Assembly: GCA_020847395.1 (NCBI GenBank)
Contig: JADLCD010000028.1
Span: 1 to 46,884 of the forward strand
DNA: 46,884 bases
Direction: 5' to 3'
Origin: Chitinophagaceae bacterium
Lineage (GTDB): Bacteria; Bacteroidota; Bacteroidia; Chitinophagales; Chitinophagaceae
Shown here: piece by piece, positions 25,730-34,240 of the stretch
Layout of the letters: every line of letters begins with the position of its first letter
How positions within the stretch are numbered: the stretch's first letter is position 1
Position numbers and translations under genes: made by a program
The notes under the pieces: generated by a model
The model's input: the letters and a program-made list of their open reading frames with translations, nothing else
Databases searched by the model: none
Told to the model about the DNA's origin: nothing

Positions 25730-26809
25730 TTAGATTTTGTAGTAGGCATAATTCTCTTTGGTAACAATATCAATTGGCATATGATAAACCTCCGGCACTT
25801 TAAGGTTTAGTATAAGATGATGGTATAACGTCATGATACCACGATATCCCTGCTCCTGTGGTTTTTGGCAAATGAGAAAATCGATTATACCGTTTTTCAG
25901 ATAGTCAATGCTGGAAGGGATAAGATCATAACCTATAATCTGTACGTGATTGATGTAGTTTTTTTCAAGGCATTTTGCTACGGTTACTACACGGGAGTTG
26001 GTTACGAAGATCAGGCCAATCCGGGGATTTTTGATCAATACTTCCAATATTTTTTTTTCAATCGTTTTCTCGCTTACGTTAGTAATATCAATTTTTAAAA
26101 TTTCATTTTTAATTTTGTTGCGCATAAAATAGGAACGTACGCCTTCCTCCTTACGCAGCAACCTGTTTTGCCGGGTGTTTTTAATTTCAAGGGAGATATT
26201 TACGATCAGCACCTGGCCGCCCGGTTTTATGAGATAGTTGATAAGTTGCCCGCCAAGATAACCGCTGGCATACAAATCCGGCCCTATATAGGAAAGGCTT
26301 TTTTGATCAGGAATATCTGAGTTGATGAATACATATGGAATAGCTTTTGCTTCACACGTATTTGTAAACGCGATGGATTCTTCAATAAAAAATGGTGCAA
26401 GCAAAATGCCGTCAAACTTTCCTTTCAATATTTTATCTGCGCTGGCAACAAAAGAATTTTTATCGTTCTGATCAAAGAAAAAAGTGGTTACTTCCACTCC
26501 CATCGATTTTATTTCTTCTGATGCCAGCTTAATGCCGCTTGCGGGCCCTTCCCAGAAAAAACCAGATTCCTCATTTATTTCCGGAATAAGCACCGCAAAA
26601 TGATATTCCTTCATGGAAGCTAAACGCCTGCCGATAATATTAGGCTGATAATTCATTTCTTCAATTACCTTCTTCACTTTCTCCAGTGTTTTTTTTGAAA
26701 CGCCGGGTCTGCCGTGTATCACCCTGTCTACCGTTGCCAGGGCAACGTTTGCTCTTCTTGCTATTTCTTTTACGCCGTTACGGGGTTTAGATCGTTTGGC
26801 TTTTGCCAT
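25730..26809 (-). CDS. LacI-family transcriptional regulator 2
   Basis: A 359-residue regulator with a helix-turn-helix at about 12-35 (VKEIARRANVALATVDRVIHG), a hinge with NYQPNIIGRRLAS, and a periplasmic-binding-like ligand domain. The TVDRV recognition region and long ligand domain place it with the LacI members that bind sugars in the manner of ribose-binding proteins. It is flanked by the two GGGTACGT(A/T)CCC operators, one before its own divergent promoter and one before the downstream operon. Autoregulation and control of both transcription units is the simplest model. Confidence 0.9.
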   Translation of the reverse strand: MAKAKRSKPRNGVKEIARRANVALATVDRVIHGRPGVSKKTLEKVKKVIEEMNYQPNIIGRRLASMKEYHFAVLIPEINEESGFFWEGPASGIKLASEEIKSMGVEVTTFFFDQNDKNSFVASADKILKGKFDGILLAPFFIEESIAFTNTCEAKAIPYVFINSDIPDQKSLSYIGPDLYASGYLGGQLINYLIKPGGQVLIVNISLEIKNTRQNRLLRKEEGVRSYFMRNKIKNEILKIDITNVSEKTIEKKILEVLIKNPRIGLIFVTNSRVVTVAKCLEKNYINHVQIIGYDLIPSSIDYLKNGIIDFLICQKPQEQGYRGIMTLYHHLILNLKVPEVYHMPIDIVTKENYAYYKI

Positions 26810-26870
26810 AGTATTTTAAAATATTATTCAATGGGTATTTCAATCGTAACATTCAAATTTAATGTAGTTT

Positions 26871-26884
26871 TGGGTACGTTCCCA
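26871..26884. promoter_or_regulatory. LacI-type operator B
   Basis: TGGGTACGTTCCCA is palindromic except for one T-T pair and is followed by ATTTTT, as is operator A. It lies in the divergent promoter region, 62 bases before lacI 2 and 26 bases before the Gfo/Idh/MocA gene, so binding would control both. Confidence 0.8.
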
Positions 26885-26910
26885 ATTTTTAAAGATTCAT
26901 CCTTCTCATA

Positions 26911-27945
26911 ATGAAAAAACAATCCTCCCGCCGCCAGTTTATTCAACAAGCTACCCTTGCCGGGCTGAGCTTCAGCCTTCCTTTTCAAATGAATGTGAAT
27001 GCATCGGGCAGGCAACTAACAGTGAACAATAAACGCATTGGGCTGATAGGACTGGACACTTCGCACAGTACCAATTTTATGAAATTACTAAATGGTTCTG
27101 AAAAAACTGTGCCAACTGACGGATATGCGATAAGCGCTGCTTTTCCCTATGGCAGCAGGGATATTAAATCGAGCTGCGAACGGATACCTTCCTATATTGA
27201 AGAAGCTAAAAAATACAATATAGAAATTGTTGATTCCATTGACGCACTTCTGCAAAAAAGTGATTTTGTTTTACTGGAAACCAATGACGGTAAACCAAGA
27301 TTAGAACAAGCCATGCAGGTGATAAAAGCCGGCAAACCAATGTTTATTGATAAACCTATTGCAGCAAATTTTAAAGATGTAGTTAACATTTATAAAGCAG
27401 CAGAAAAATATAAAGTACCGCTTTTCTCCTCTTCAACATTAAGGTATACAACGCAGATAGCACAGCTTGTATCCGGAGAAAAAATCGGAAAGATAACGGG
27501 AGCCGATACCTACAGCCCTGCGCCTGTGCAGGATAAGCACACTGATTTATTCTGGTATGGCATTCATGCTGTGGAACCTTTGTATACACTGCTCGGCACA
27601 GGATGCAGCATTGTTACAAGCACACATACCACAGGTACTGATTTGGTTACAGGTATTTGGGCTGATGGCAGAATTGGAAGCGTGAGAGGTATAAGAACAG
27701 GTGCAGACGATTATGGTGGCACTGCATTTGGAGAAAAAGGCATTGCTCCTGTAGGAACTTTCCAGGGATATGAAGGATTGTTTGAAAAAGTAATCCGGTT
27801 TTTCAATACAGGTATACCGCCGGTTCCTGCAAAAGAAACGCTTGAAATATATGCCTTTATGCAGGCGGCAGATTGGAGCAAACAACGGGGTGGCATACCG
27901 GTAAAACTAAATGAAGTATATAACAAATCAGGTTTACACCTATAA
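26911..27945 (+). CDS. Exported Gfo/Idh/MocA-family oxidoreductase
   Basis: A 344-residue NAD(P)-dependent sugar oxidoreductase-like protein with a twin-arginine type export signal (SRRQFIQQATLAG, residues 6-18). The Rossmann region begins KRIGLIGLDTSH, in which the usual GxGxxG is degenerate (GLDTSHS). The family lysine is K148 in FIDKPIAAN, and a likely catalytic histidine is in YGIHAVEPLY. Export by the folded-protein route fits a cofactor-containing enzyme. It shares an operator with lacI 2. Its substrate is unknown; sugar or cyclitol oxidation is the usual family role, and some members are hydrolases. Confidence 0.85.
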   Translation: MKKQSSRRQFIQQATLAGLSFSLPFQMNVNASGRQLTVNNKRIGLIGLDTSHSTNFMKLLNGSEKTVPTDGYAISAAFPYGSRDIKSSCERIPSYIEEAKKYNIEIVDSIDALLQKSDFVLLETNDGKPRLEQAMQVIKAGKPMFIDKPIAANFKDVVNIYKAAEKYKVPLFSSSTLRYTTQIAQLVSGEKIGKITGADTYSPAPVQDKHTDLFWYGIHAVEPLYTLLGTGCSIVTSTHTTGTDLVTGIWADGRIGSVRGIRTGADDYGGTAFGEKGIAPVGTFQGYEGLFEKVIRFFNTGIPPVPAKETLEIYAFMQAADWSKQRGGIPVKLNEVYNKSGLHL

Positions 27946-28277
27946 ATGTAAATGCCTGAATAGATAAGTCACGATCTTGCTTATTCTACCGCAACTTTGC
28001 TTTAATTGAAATTTAGGCGCGGGAGATCGCAAACGAGCAGTTGCATCACCCGGCTGAACATGTTAGCGGTTCGGTCTATTAGGTTAGGCTGCATTCCAAA
28101 TTGTCGCTGGCTGGTGAGACACCAGCCAGGGCGCCTGCCGTGGGCAGTGTCTTCACTGCCCACATGAAGCCCAATGCGATAATTTGGAATGCACCCTTAG
28201 GTTATGTTTTATATAGTAGCGGCCCGAAAGGTTTAACTTGCAGGATAATTATTGCCTGAATTGGAAAAACAATTATT
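27946..28277. other. Gene-free stretch holding palindromic repeat copy 2
   Basis: No gene is seen between the Gfo/Idh/MocA stop and the Crp-like start. About one third is the three-stem repeat element. The left part (27960-28080) has a composition unlike its neighbours, with CGCGGGAGATCGC and GCGGTTCGG segments, and may be a remnant of inserted DNA. Confidence 0.5.
28088..28196. repeat. Three-stem palindromic repeat element, copy 2
   Basis: Same architecture as 8133-8251. Terminal repeats (28088-28107, 28176-28196) match in nearly all positions; hairpin one is CTGGCTGGTG/CACCAGCCAG with loop AGA (28107-28129), and hairpin two is GTGGGCAGTG/CACTGCCCAC with loop TCTT (28140-28163). Relative to copy 1, hairpin two has changed a G-C pair to A-T on both sides, and the outer stem has changed TTCAAAA/TTTTAAA to TTCCAAA/TTTGGAA, keeping pairing. 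Confidence 0.88.
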
Positions 28278-28847
28278 ATGCATCCACTTCGTGAATATTT
28301 TAATCTCAGAATGCTGATAGATGATGAAAACTGGGATATGCTGGAATCTCAAATTGTAAGACAAAGGTTTAATAGAAATGATTTTTTGCTTAGACAAGGT
28401 GAGGTTGAAAAAAGAATTTATTTCATTGAAAGTGGAATTATCAGGTATTTTATTCAACAAGCTGAGGATAAAGAAGCAACATTTGCAATTATTTTTGAAA
28501 ATCAACTTGCAGGCGCTTATGATTCTTTTCTCCAACAAATACCTTCAGAATATTTTGTTCAGGCTTTAAAGCCTACAAGCACCTGGTGGTTTTCCTTAGA
28601 TGTTTTGCATAATTTATATAAAACATTGCCAATAGCAAACGTTATTGGAAGGATTGCCTGCGAAGAGCTTTTTTTGATAAAAGCAAATAGAGAATTATCT
28701 ATGTATAAGTACTCTGCACAGGAAAGATATCTTAATTTATTTTCTCAAAAGCCACGCCATATAAAGGAAATTCCTTTAAAATATCTAGCAAGTTACGTAG
28801 GCGTCACCCCGCAGGCGCTAAGTAGGATAAGAAAAAGAATTAAGTAA
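28278..28847 (+). CDS. Crp/Fnr-family transcriptional regulator
   Basis: A 189-residue protein with an N-terminal cyclic-nucleotide-binding-like domain (about 20-120: RNDFLLRQGEVEKRIYFIESGIIRYF) and a short C-terminal helix-turn-helix (IPLKYLASYVGVTPQALSRIRKRIK). The Arg/Ser phosphate-binding cassette of true cAMP sensors is not evident, so the ligand is unknown. This compact type is very common in Bacteroidota and often sits beside the gene it controls, here probably the serine hydrolase 60 bases downstream on the same strand. Confidence 0.88.
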   Translation: MHPLREYFNLRMLIDDENWDMLESQIVRQRFNRNDFLLRQGEVEKRIYFIESGIIRYFIQQAEDKEATFAIIFENQLAGAYDSFLQQIPSEYFVQALKPTSTWWFSLDVLHNLYKTLPIANVIGRIACEELFLIKANRELSMYKYSAQERYLNLFSQKPRHIKEIPLKYLASYVGVTPQALSRIRKRIK

Positions 28848-28907
28848 CCCAGGTTCATTTTTTTTGTCAGTTCAAAGTCCAAAATTTGTGTCAAAAAATT
28901 AATTGAC

Positions 28908-30062
28908 ATGAATACTTTGAAATTAATAGTGTTAGCACTGTTGGCATCCTGTTGTTCTTCACACACAACAAGTAACATGAAACATCGTAAGAATACCGAT
29001 GGTATAATTACCGATAGTTTAATAAAAACTCATGCCGATTCTTTAAAGCTCATTGAACTTAATACTGCTATTGCAAACGACAGTTTTCCGAACACTCATA
29101 GCATTTTGATGATGAAAGATGGCATACTCTTTTATGAAAATTATTTTCAGGGGTGTGACCAAAACAACGGAAAAAGATTAGGCCTTGTAAATCATGGCCT
29201 CAATACTTTGCACGATTGTCGCAGTATCACTAAAACAGTGGTTTCTGCATGTATCGGAATTACCATTAAAATGGGATTAATACCTTCTGTAGAAGAACCC
29301 GTGAAAAATTATTTTCCGGAATATGTGAAATATTTTGAAGGAGAGAAAAGCAAAATAACGATTAGAGATCTACTAACTATGACAAGCGGGTTGAAATGGA
29401 ATGAACATACCTCGTACGCCAATCCTTTTAACAGCGAAATTCAGATGAACTTAAGAAAAAATCCGGTAAAATATGTACTGAAACAAAAATTAGCGTTCAG
29501 TCCGGGTTCGTATTGGAACTACAGTGGTGGGAACACACAGGTTTTAGCGGCTATTATTGAAAAAGTAAGCGGAAAAAAAATAGACGTATTTGCAAACGAA
29601 AATTTATTTAATCATTTAGGAATAAATCAGGTTGAATGGAAAACATTGCTTTTTCAACATTCGCTTCCTTCTGCCGCATCTGGCTTAAGGCTTACTTCAA
29701 AAGAGATGTTAAGCATTGGCAGCCTTTGTGTTAACGACGGTTTTTTTAACGGCATTCAAATTTTAGATACATCATGGGTGGAAAATTCATTAAAAAATGC
29801 CATTAAAAGGAATACACTAAAAAAAATAAAACCTGGCGGCTACGGTTACCAATTCTGGAATTACAATGAAATGGTAAACGGAAAATGTTATTATATTGTA
29901 GAAGCCAAGGGCAACGGAGGTAATTCAATATTGATTTGTAAAGAACTTAATTTGATTGCAGTAGTTACTGCCGGAAATTATAATAAATTTGATTTAATGA
30001 ATAACCCGTTAAAAATATTTACTGAGTATGTCATTCCTGCGGTTATTTCAAAAAAAGGTTGA
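28908..30062 (+). CDS. Beta-lactamase-family serine hydrolase (lipoprotein)
   Basis: A 384-residue lipoprotein (lipobox LLASC, C15) of the class C beta-lactamase/penicillin-binding-protein-like S12 family. The nucleophile motif is S106-I-T-K109 in CRSITKTVV, and the second motif is Y205 in YWNYSGGN. The third triad near the end appears in YIVEAKGNGGNS, in place of the usual HTG/KTG. Members are esterases, D-peptidases or of unknown activity; antibiotic resistance is not implied. It follows the Crp-like regulator and ends before a convergent NagX-like gene. Confidence 0.88.
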   Translation: MNTLKLIVLALLASCCSSHTTSNMKHRKNTDGIITDSLIKTHADSLKLIELNTAIANDSFPNTHSILMMKDGILFYENYFQGCDQNNGKRLGLVNHGLNTLHDCRSITKTVVSACIGITIKMGLIPSVEEPVKNYFPEYVKYFEGEKSKITIRDLLTMTSGLKWNEHTSYANPFNSEIQMNLRKNPVKYVLKQKLAFSPGSYWNYSGGNTQVLAAIIEKVSGKKIDVFANENLFNHLGINQVEWKTLLFQHSLPSAASGLRLTSKEMLSIGSLCVNDGFFNGIQILDTSWVENSLKNAIKRNTLKKIKPGGYGYQFWNYNEMVNGKCYYIVEAKGNGGNSILICKELNLIAVVTAGNYNKFDLMNNPLKIFTEYVIPAVISKKG

Positions 30063-30216
30063 TAATATCTTTTGAGGATGACTGCAATGTTAGCTAAAAT
30101 AACTGTTGAGCCGAACATCGAAAATGGGCAGTGCAATTTAATAAATGGCTTGCGCAGGGAAAGGAATTATGCACAGTAGCCTTATCAAAAAGGCAGGCTT
30201 CCGGGACTAAACCAGC

Positions 30217-31344
30217 CTACACCCTTAGGAATACCTTCTTCCTATACAATACATACAACAACAAAAACTTTACCGCCATCATACATACTGCATATACAAG
30301 CGCCGTATGTGGTTCGTGAGAAAGTTGCAACAGCCAATTGAAAAAAGCTTTTGTGGTATATTCCCAATTAATAAAAATACCCGATATATAAATCAGTATA
30401 GAGTTTATGCCGATTACTTTAAAAAAGAAAGCCCACTGTTTAAAGCCAAGCACATCTATTATATAATAAAATACAGAAAGTAAAATCAAACTAAAGCCTC
30501 CGGCATATAAAACGAAACTGCTGCTCCATAAATTTTTATTTATAGGAAAATCAATATTCCATAACTGTGCGAGCAACAGAAATGTAACGCCGCAAATGAG
30601 CATGCCCAGTGATTTTATATTTCCTGATAGCTGTGGCTTTTTAAGATACATTCCGGTGATGATACCTAATAAACCTGTACTTATTGATGGAATGGTACTT
30701 ACCAATCCTTCGGGATCATGTATTTTAAGGTACAATTGCCCGGGCATTACAGACCTGTCAAGGTAGGATGCAAAATTTCCTTCCATGCTTAAATCACCTA
30801 TAGGATGCCCCGGCGCTGAAGTAAATTTTAACAGTAACCAGTAACCGATAATCAAAGCCCAGAACCAGATCATCTGCGCTTTTTCTTTTGTATAGAGATA
30901 AATAATATTGGCAAGCATATACGCCAGACCGATTCTGCCTAAAACACTTGCATACCTGTACTCACTCAATGGCTTTAACATAAAATGCCCGTCTGGGCGA
31001 TTGGCAGTAATAAAACCTATAAAGATCAAAATCAAACTGCGCTTAATAATACGACGGAGTAACTCGCTTTTAGTTTTGCCTTTTTCTAATTCTTTACCTA
31101 TAGAATAAGGCGTTGCCACGCCGGCAATAAATAAAAAGAGTGGAAAGATGAGATCAAAAAAATGAAAGCCATTCCAATCCGGGTGATCCATTTGCGCTGC
31201 CGCTGCTGCCCAAAAACCTGTTCCGGTTACAAGGGCAATACTTTTTATTATTGCATCGCCCCCAATAATCCAAAACATATCAAAGCCTCTCAATGCATCC
31301 AGCGATTCAAGCCTTGGCTTATTAGTTTCAATTATATTTTTCAT
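30217..31344 (-). CDS. NagX-like membrane acyltransferase (COG4299/DUF5009), paralogue 3
   Basis: A 375-residue polytopic membrane protein with RLESLDALRGFDMFW, the putative active-site histidine H54 in DHPDWNGFHF, the helix FPLFLFIAGVATPY, and the conserved end LYRKKVFLRV. It lies 16 bases after paralogue 4 and is clearly its close relative, pointing to tandem duplication. Both follow the SusCD genes but are separated from susD by an intrinsic terminator, so they may have their own promoter. Acetyl transfer to, or membrane passage of, an amino sugar released by the neighbouring polysaccharide locus is the working idea. Confidence 0.87.
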   Translation of the reverse strand: MKNIIETNKPRLESLDALRGFDMFWIIGGDAIIKSIALVTGTGFWAAAAAQMDHPDWNGFHFFDLIFPLFLFIAGVATPYSIGKELEKGKTKSELLRRIIKRSLILIFIGFITANRPDGHFMLKPLSEYRYASVLGRIGLAYMLANIIYLYTKEKAQMIWFWALIIGYWLLLKFTSAPGHPIGDLSMEGNFASYLDRSVMPGQLYLKIHDPEGLVSTIPSISTGLLGIITGMYLKKPQLSGNIKSLGMLICGVTFLLLAQLWNIDFPINKNLWSSSFVLYAGGFSLILLSVFYYIIDVLGFKQWAFFFKVIGINSILIYISGIFINWEYTTKAFFNWLLQLSHEPHTALVYAVCMMAVKFLLLYVLYRKKVFLRV

Positions 31345-31360
31345 TACCGTATACTTCTAT

Positions 31361-32485
31361 TTATATCCTGATAAAAATATTTTTCCTGTACATGAAATAC
31401 AGAACCAGCCATTCTGTAATAATTACAAATAGCAGGACGACTGCAGGCTGATAAACGCCAAACAAATCGGCACACCATCCAAACAAGCCTTCTGCAAAAT
31501 ATCCATAGTGTATAATTTTGGGTGAGATGTAAATGAAAATAGAATTCATACCAATTACACGAAAAAAGAAAGACCATTTGCTATAGCCCTTTACATCTAT
31601 TACATAATAAAACAGCGCCAACAACAAAAGGCTTAAACCGGTTGTTAGCAATACAAATGAGCTTGACCAAAGATTTTTATTAATGGGGAAATTAAAATTC
31701 CATAGCAATGCAAGCAATATTGAAGCAACGCCTGCTATAACAAACCAACCTGCTTTTTTTGCAGATGATATATTTTCCTTCTTCAAAAAATTTCCTGTCA
31801 AAATTCCTGAAAGCGTGGTTGCAATGCCGGTAATGGTGCACAAGAAGCCGCTGGTATCATGTATATTTCTGGAAAGTTTTCCGGGTAAAAAAGTACGATC
31901 AAAATAAGACATAAAATTGCCGGGTTCGGTCAGGTTGCCCATCGGGAAACCCGGCGCAGAGGTAAACTTCAGCAAGCACCAGTAACCAATCAATAATGAC
32001 CAGAACCAGATTATTTGCGTTTTTTCTTTAGCGTACAGATAAATGATACTGGCAAAAATGTAGGAGAGCCCGATTTTACCAAGCACGCTGGGAAACCGTA
32101 TCTCTGCCAATGGTTTTATGTTTAATCCGTTGTTATAAAATATGCCTAATAAAATAAGTATTAGGCCGCGCTTCATCACTCTCGTCAAAATCTCATTCCG
32201 GCTATTTCCCTTTTTCAATTGCACATCAATAGAAAAAACAGACGATATACCAGAAAGAAACATAAACAACGGGAAGATTAAATCCCAAAAAGCAAAACCG
32301 TTCCAATAGGGATGATCAAATTGAGTAGCAAGCTTTGTCCAGAAAGGCGTTTTTTGTATTCCCGCCATTTGTACAATAAAATCTCCTGCTCCCATAATCC
32401 AAAACATGTCGAAGCCGCGAAGCACGTCAACAGATTGCAACCTGTGCATTTTTTCTGAAGACTGTTTTGAATTTAATGCTTTCAT
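31361..32485 (-). CDS. NagX-like membrane acyltransferase (COG4299/DUF5009), paralogue 4
   Basis: A 374-residue polytopic membrane protein with RLQSVDVLRGFDMFW, H58 in DHPYWNGFAF, the helix FPLFMFLSGISSVFS and the end MYRKNIFIRI. The ATG at 32485 is chosen because the longer frame starts with TTG. It is first of a tandem pair with paralogue 3. Differences in the second membrane helix (MFLSG against LFIAG) suggest some divergence in function or ligand. Position in the polysaccharide locus links it to the SusCD substrate. Confidence 0.87.
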   Translation of the reverse strand: MKALNSKQSSEKMHRLQSVDVLRGFDMFWIMGAGDFIVQMAGIQKTPFWTKLATQFDHPYWNGFAFWDLIFPLFMFLSGISSVFSIDVQLKKGNSRNEILTRVMKRGLILILLGIFYNNGLNIKPLAEIRFPSVLGKIGLSYIFASIIYLYAKEKTQIIWFWSLLIGYWCLLKFTSAPGFPMGNLTEPGNFMSYFDRTFLPGKLSRNIHDTSGFLCTITGIATTLSGILTGNFLKKENISSAKKAGWFVIAGVASILLALLWNFNFPINKNLWSSSFVLLTTGLSLLLLALFYYVIDVKGYSKWSFFFRVIGMNSIFIYISPKIIHYGYFAEGLFGWCADLFGVYQPAVVLLFVIITEWLVLYFMYRKNIFIRI

Positions 32486-32545
32486 AAATATGCCTTTAAG
32501 CAATTTTATGGCTTCAATAAATACTATGCATAATTAAAATAAAAT

Positions 32546-32569
32546 GCGAGTCTCAACAAGGAGACCCGC
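32546..32569 (-). terminator. Intrinsic terminator after susD
   Basis: On the minus strand GCGGGTCTC pairs with GAGACTCGC (nine pairs with one G-U) around CTTGTT and is followed by ATTTTATTTTAATTA. It lies about 58 bases after the SusD stop and separates SusCD from the tandem NagX-like genes. Confidence 0.82.
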
Positions 32570-32626
32570 AAAATATAAAACCAACTACGATTGTTTCATC
32601 AATTTAAATTCAGGATCAAATAAATA

Positions 32627-34177
32627 TTACCTGTAAGAGCTTTCAGATAATGGACGAACCCAGATAAATTTATCACTGGTGTAAGGCACTTCTGCTTCAT
32701 TTCTATCGCCAGGCCCGATAGGAACTTTAAGTCCCCGTAAATAATTCATCCTGTCGGGCTCATTAAACATCTCAATGATTCTTTCATTATCAATTATATC
32801 CTGGGTAATTGCCGCTGAAGTAACAGGTTCGTAGGCGCCTGCTACTGATGCATCCCATGCTCTTTTACGTACAATGTTTACATCTGCGGCAGCACTGGCA
32901 TTATCATTTGCTTTAAACGAGCAGGCAGCCCTGGTTAAATAAATTTCAGCAAGCCTTATTACAGGAAGATTTGTATTAAATCCGCCGGCGCTCCTGTAAT
33001 ATTTATTATTCCAGATGGTAGTGATGTCTTTAATGTCAGATCTTGTATCATGTAATTTGTCAGGGTCAGATACATCAGCTTCAGGATAGCGCACTGCCAT
33101 TAACTGCGTAAAACGTTTATCTCTTAATGCAGCAGTTTTAATGCCTGTATTTGTAACAGGATCATCCATCCAGCCTAATTTTTTAATAGTAATATTGCTC
33201 ATTCTCGGTTCTACCCATGTACACATGCCCCAGACCGCAGCATTACTATTGAGTACAGTAAGATTATAAGGTACGCGGCCTGATTTGGAATCAAAGAATG
33301 GAACATACATTAATACTTCTTTTCCTCTTGTTATATCATTCTTATTCCATGCCTGTATAGGATCTTCAGACAAATCATAGTCGCCTCCATTTTGGCCGAT
33401 AACATAATCACATTCTGTTTTGGCATTAGTATAATCGCCCATCAGGAAATAAGTACGTGCCAGCATTGCAGCAGCAGTAAACTTATTTGCGCGTCCCTGC
33501 TGGTATGAAGCATGCATTCCTGACACATATCTTTCAGGCAACAATTCTTTTGCTTTCTTAAAGTCAGCTATCATCTGGTCAAAAAGTTCCTGTGTGCTTC
33601 CTATTTTTGAATCTTTTGCATCGCTTACACCTTTAGCAAATGAAGTGATTAACGGAATATCTGCAGTGGAATTATCGCCTCCCGGTTGGTATGCATGTCC
33701 AAAAACATTCATCAGCATATAATAAGCGAAGCCACGTACAAAATACAATTCCCCAACAATACGGTTAAAGTTATTTGTTCTGTCAAAATCGTTCATTGCA
33801 GGAAATGGATCCCCGTTATTATTGTTCACAAAATCAAGCGCATTGTTGCATCCGGCAATTGCTTCGTAATTCCAAAGCCAAATACCTTCGGTTAATGGAA
33901 ATGGCGAGCCCTGGTTTCTATGATATCCCCACTCAGGATCGTTTACCCAATCCACATCATCGCCTTCGCTGGTAAGCAACACATTGTAATCAATATAACT
34001 AATGCTCCAGCTTGCTCCAAAAAATACTCTTGAGTAAACACCAATAGGAGCCGCTTCAAATTCTGTTACCGTATTCCACGGACTTTGAGGCGGTCGCTCC
34101 ACATCAAAAAATTTTTTACAGCTTCCAAAGGCAATCAGCATTATTGCCGCAAGTATATATTTATGTATCTTTTTCAT
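32627..34177 (-). CDS. SusD/RagB-family outer-membrane lipoprotein
   Basis: A 516-residue surface glycan-binding lipoprotein that forms the lid of a SusCD importer. The lipobox is FGSC (C20), followed by KKFFDVERPPQSPW. The SusD helical repeats and the C-terminal region with IRLAEIYLTRAACSFKANDNASAAADVNIVRKRA and RIIEMFNEPDRMNYLRGLK are diagnostic. It starts 63 bases after the susC stop and is followed by a terminator. The glycan bound cannot be read from sequence. Confidence 0.96.
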   Translation of the reverse strand: MKKIHKYILAAIMLIAFGSCKKFFDVERPPQSPWNTVTEFEAAPIGVYSRVFFGASWSISYIDYNVLLTSEGDDVDWVNDPEWGYHRNQGSPFPLTEGIWLWNYEAIAGCNNALDFVNNNNGDPFPAMNDFDRTNNFNRIVGELYFVRGFAYYMLMNVFGHAYQPGGDNSTADIPLITSFAKGVSDAKDSKIGSTQELFDQMIADFKKAKELLPERYVSGMHASYQQGRANKFTAAAMLARTYFLMGDYTNAKTECDYVIGQNGGDYDLSEDPIQAWNKNDITRGKEVLMYVPFFDSKSGRVPYNLTVLNSNAAVWGMCTWVEPRMSNITIKKLGWMDDPVTNTGIKTAALRDKRFTQLMAVRYPEADVSDPDKLHDTRSDIKDITTIWNNKYYRSAGGFNTNLPVIRLAEIYLTRAACSFKANDNASAAADVNIVRKRAWDASVAGAYEPVTSAAITQDIIDNERIIEMFNEPDRMNYLRGLKVPIGPGDRNEAEVPYTSDKFIWVRPLSESSYR

Positions 34178-34240
34178 TTGATTGATTTTATTGTCTCCAA
34201 GATTTTATTTGCTTAAACAATCAGCATATTTACTGCACTA

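Noticed and set aside
28040-28090. Integron-type attC recombination site before the Crp-like gene
   Set aside because: GTTAGCG resembles a core site, but the paired RYYYAAC element and the usual foldback are missing, and no integrase is present.
28908-30062. Antibiotic-resistance beta-lactamase
   Set aside because: The protein has the S12-type serine hydrolase motifs, but its lipoprotein nature, altered third motif and context do not support a resistance role.
30062-30216. Terminator between the serine hydrolase and the convergent NagX-like gene
   Set aside because: Only a five-pair stem (AGGCT/AGCCT) with a long loop before a T-run on the minus strand; too weak to call.
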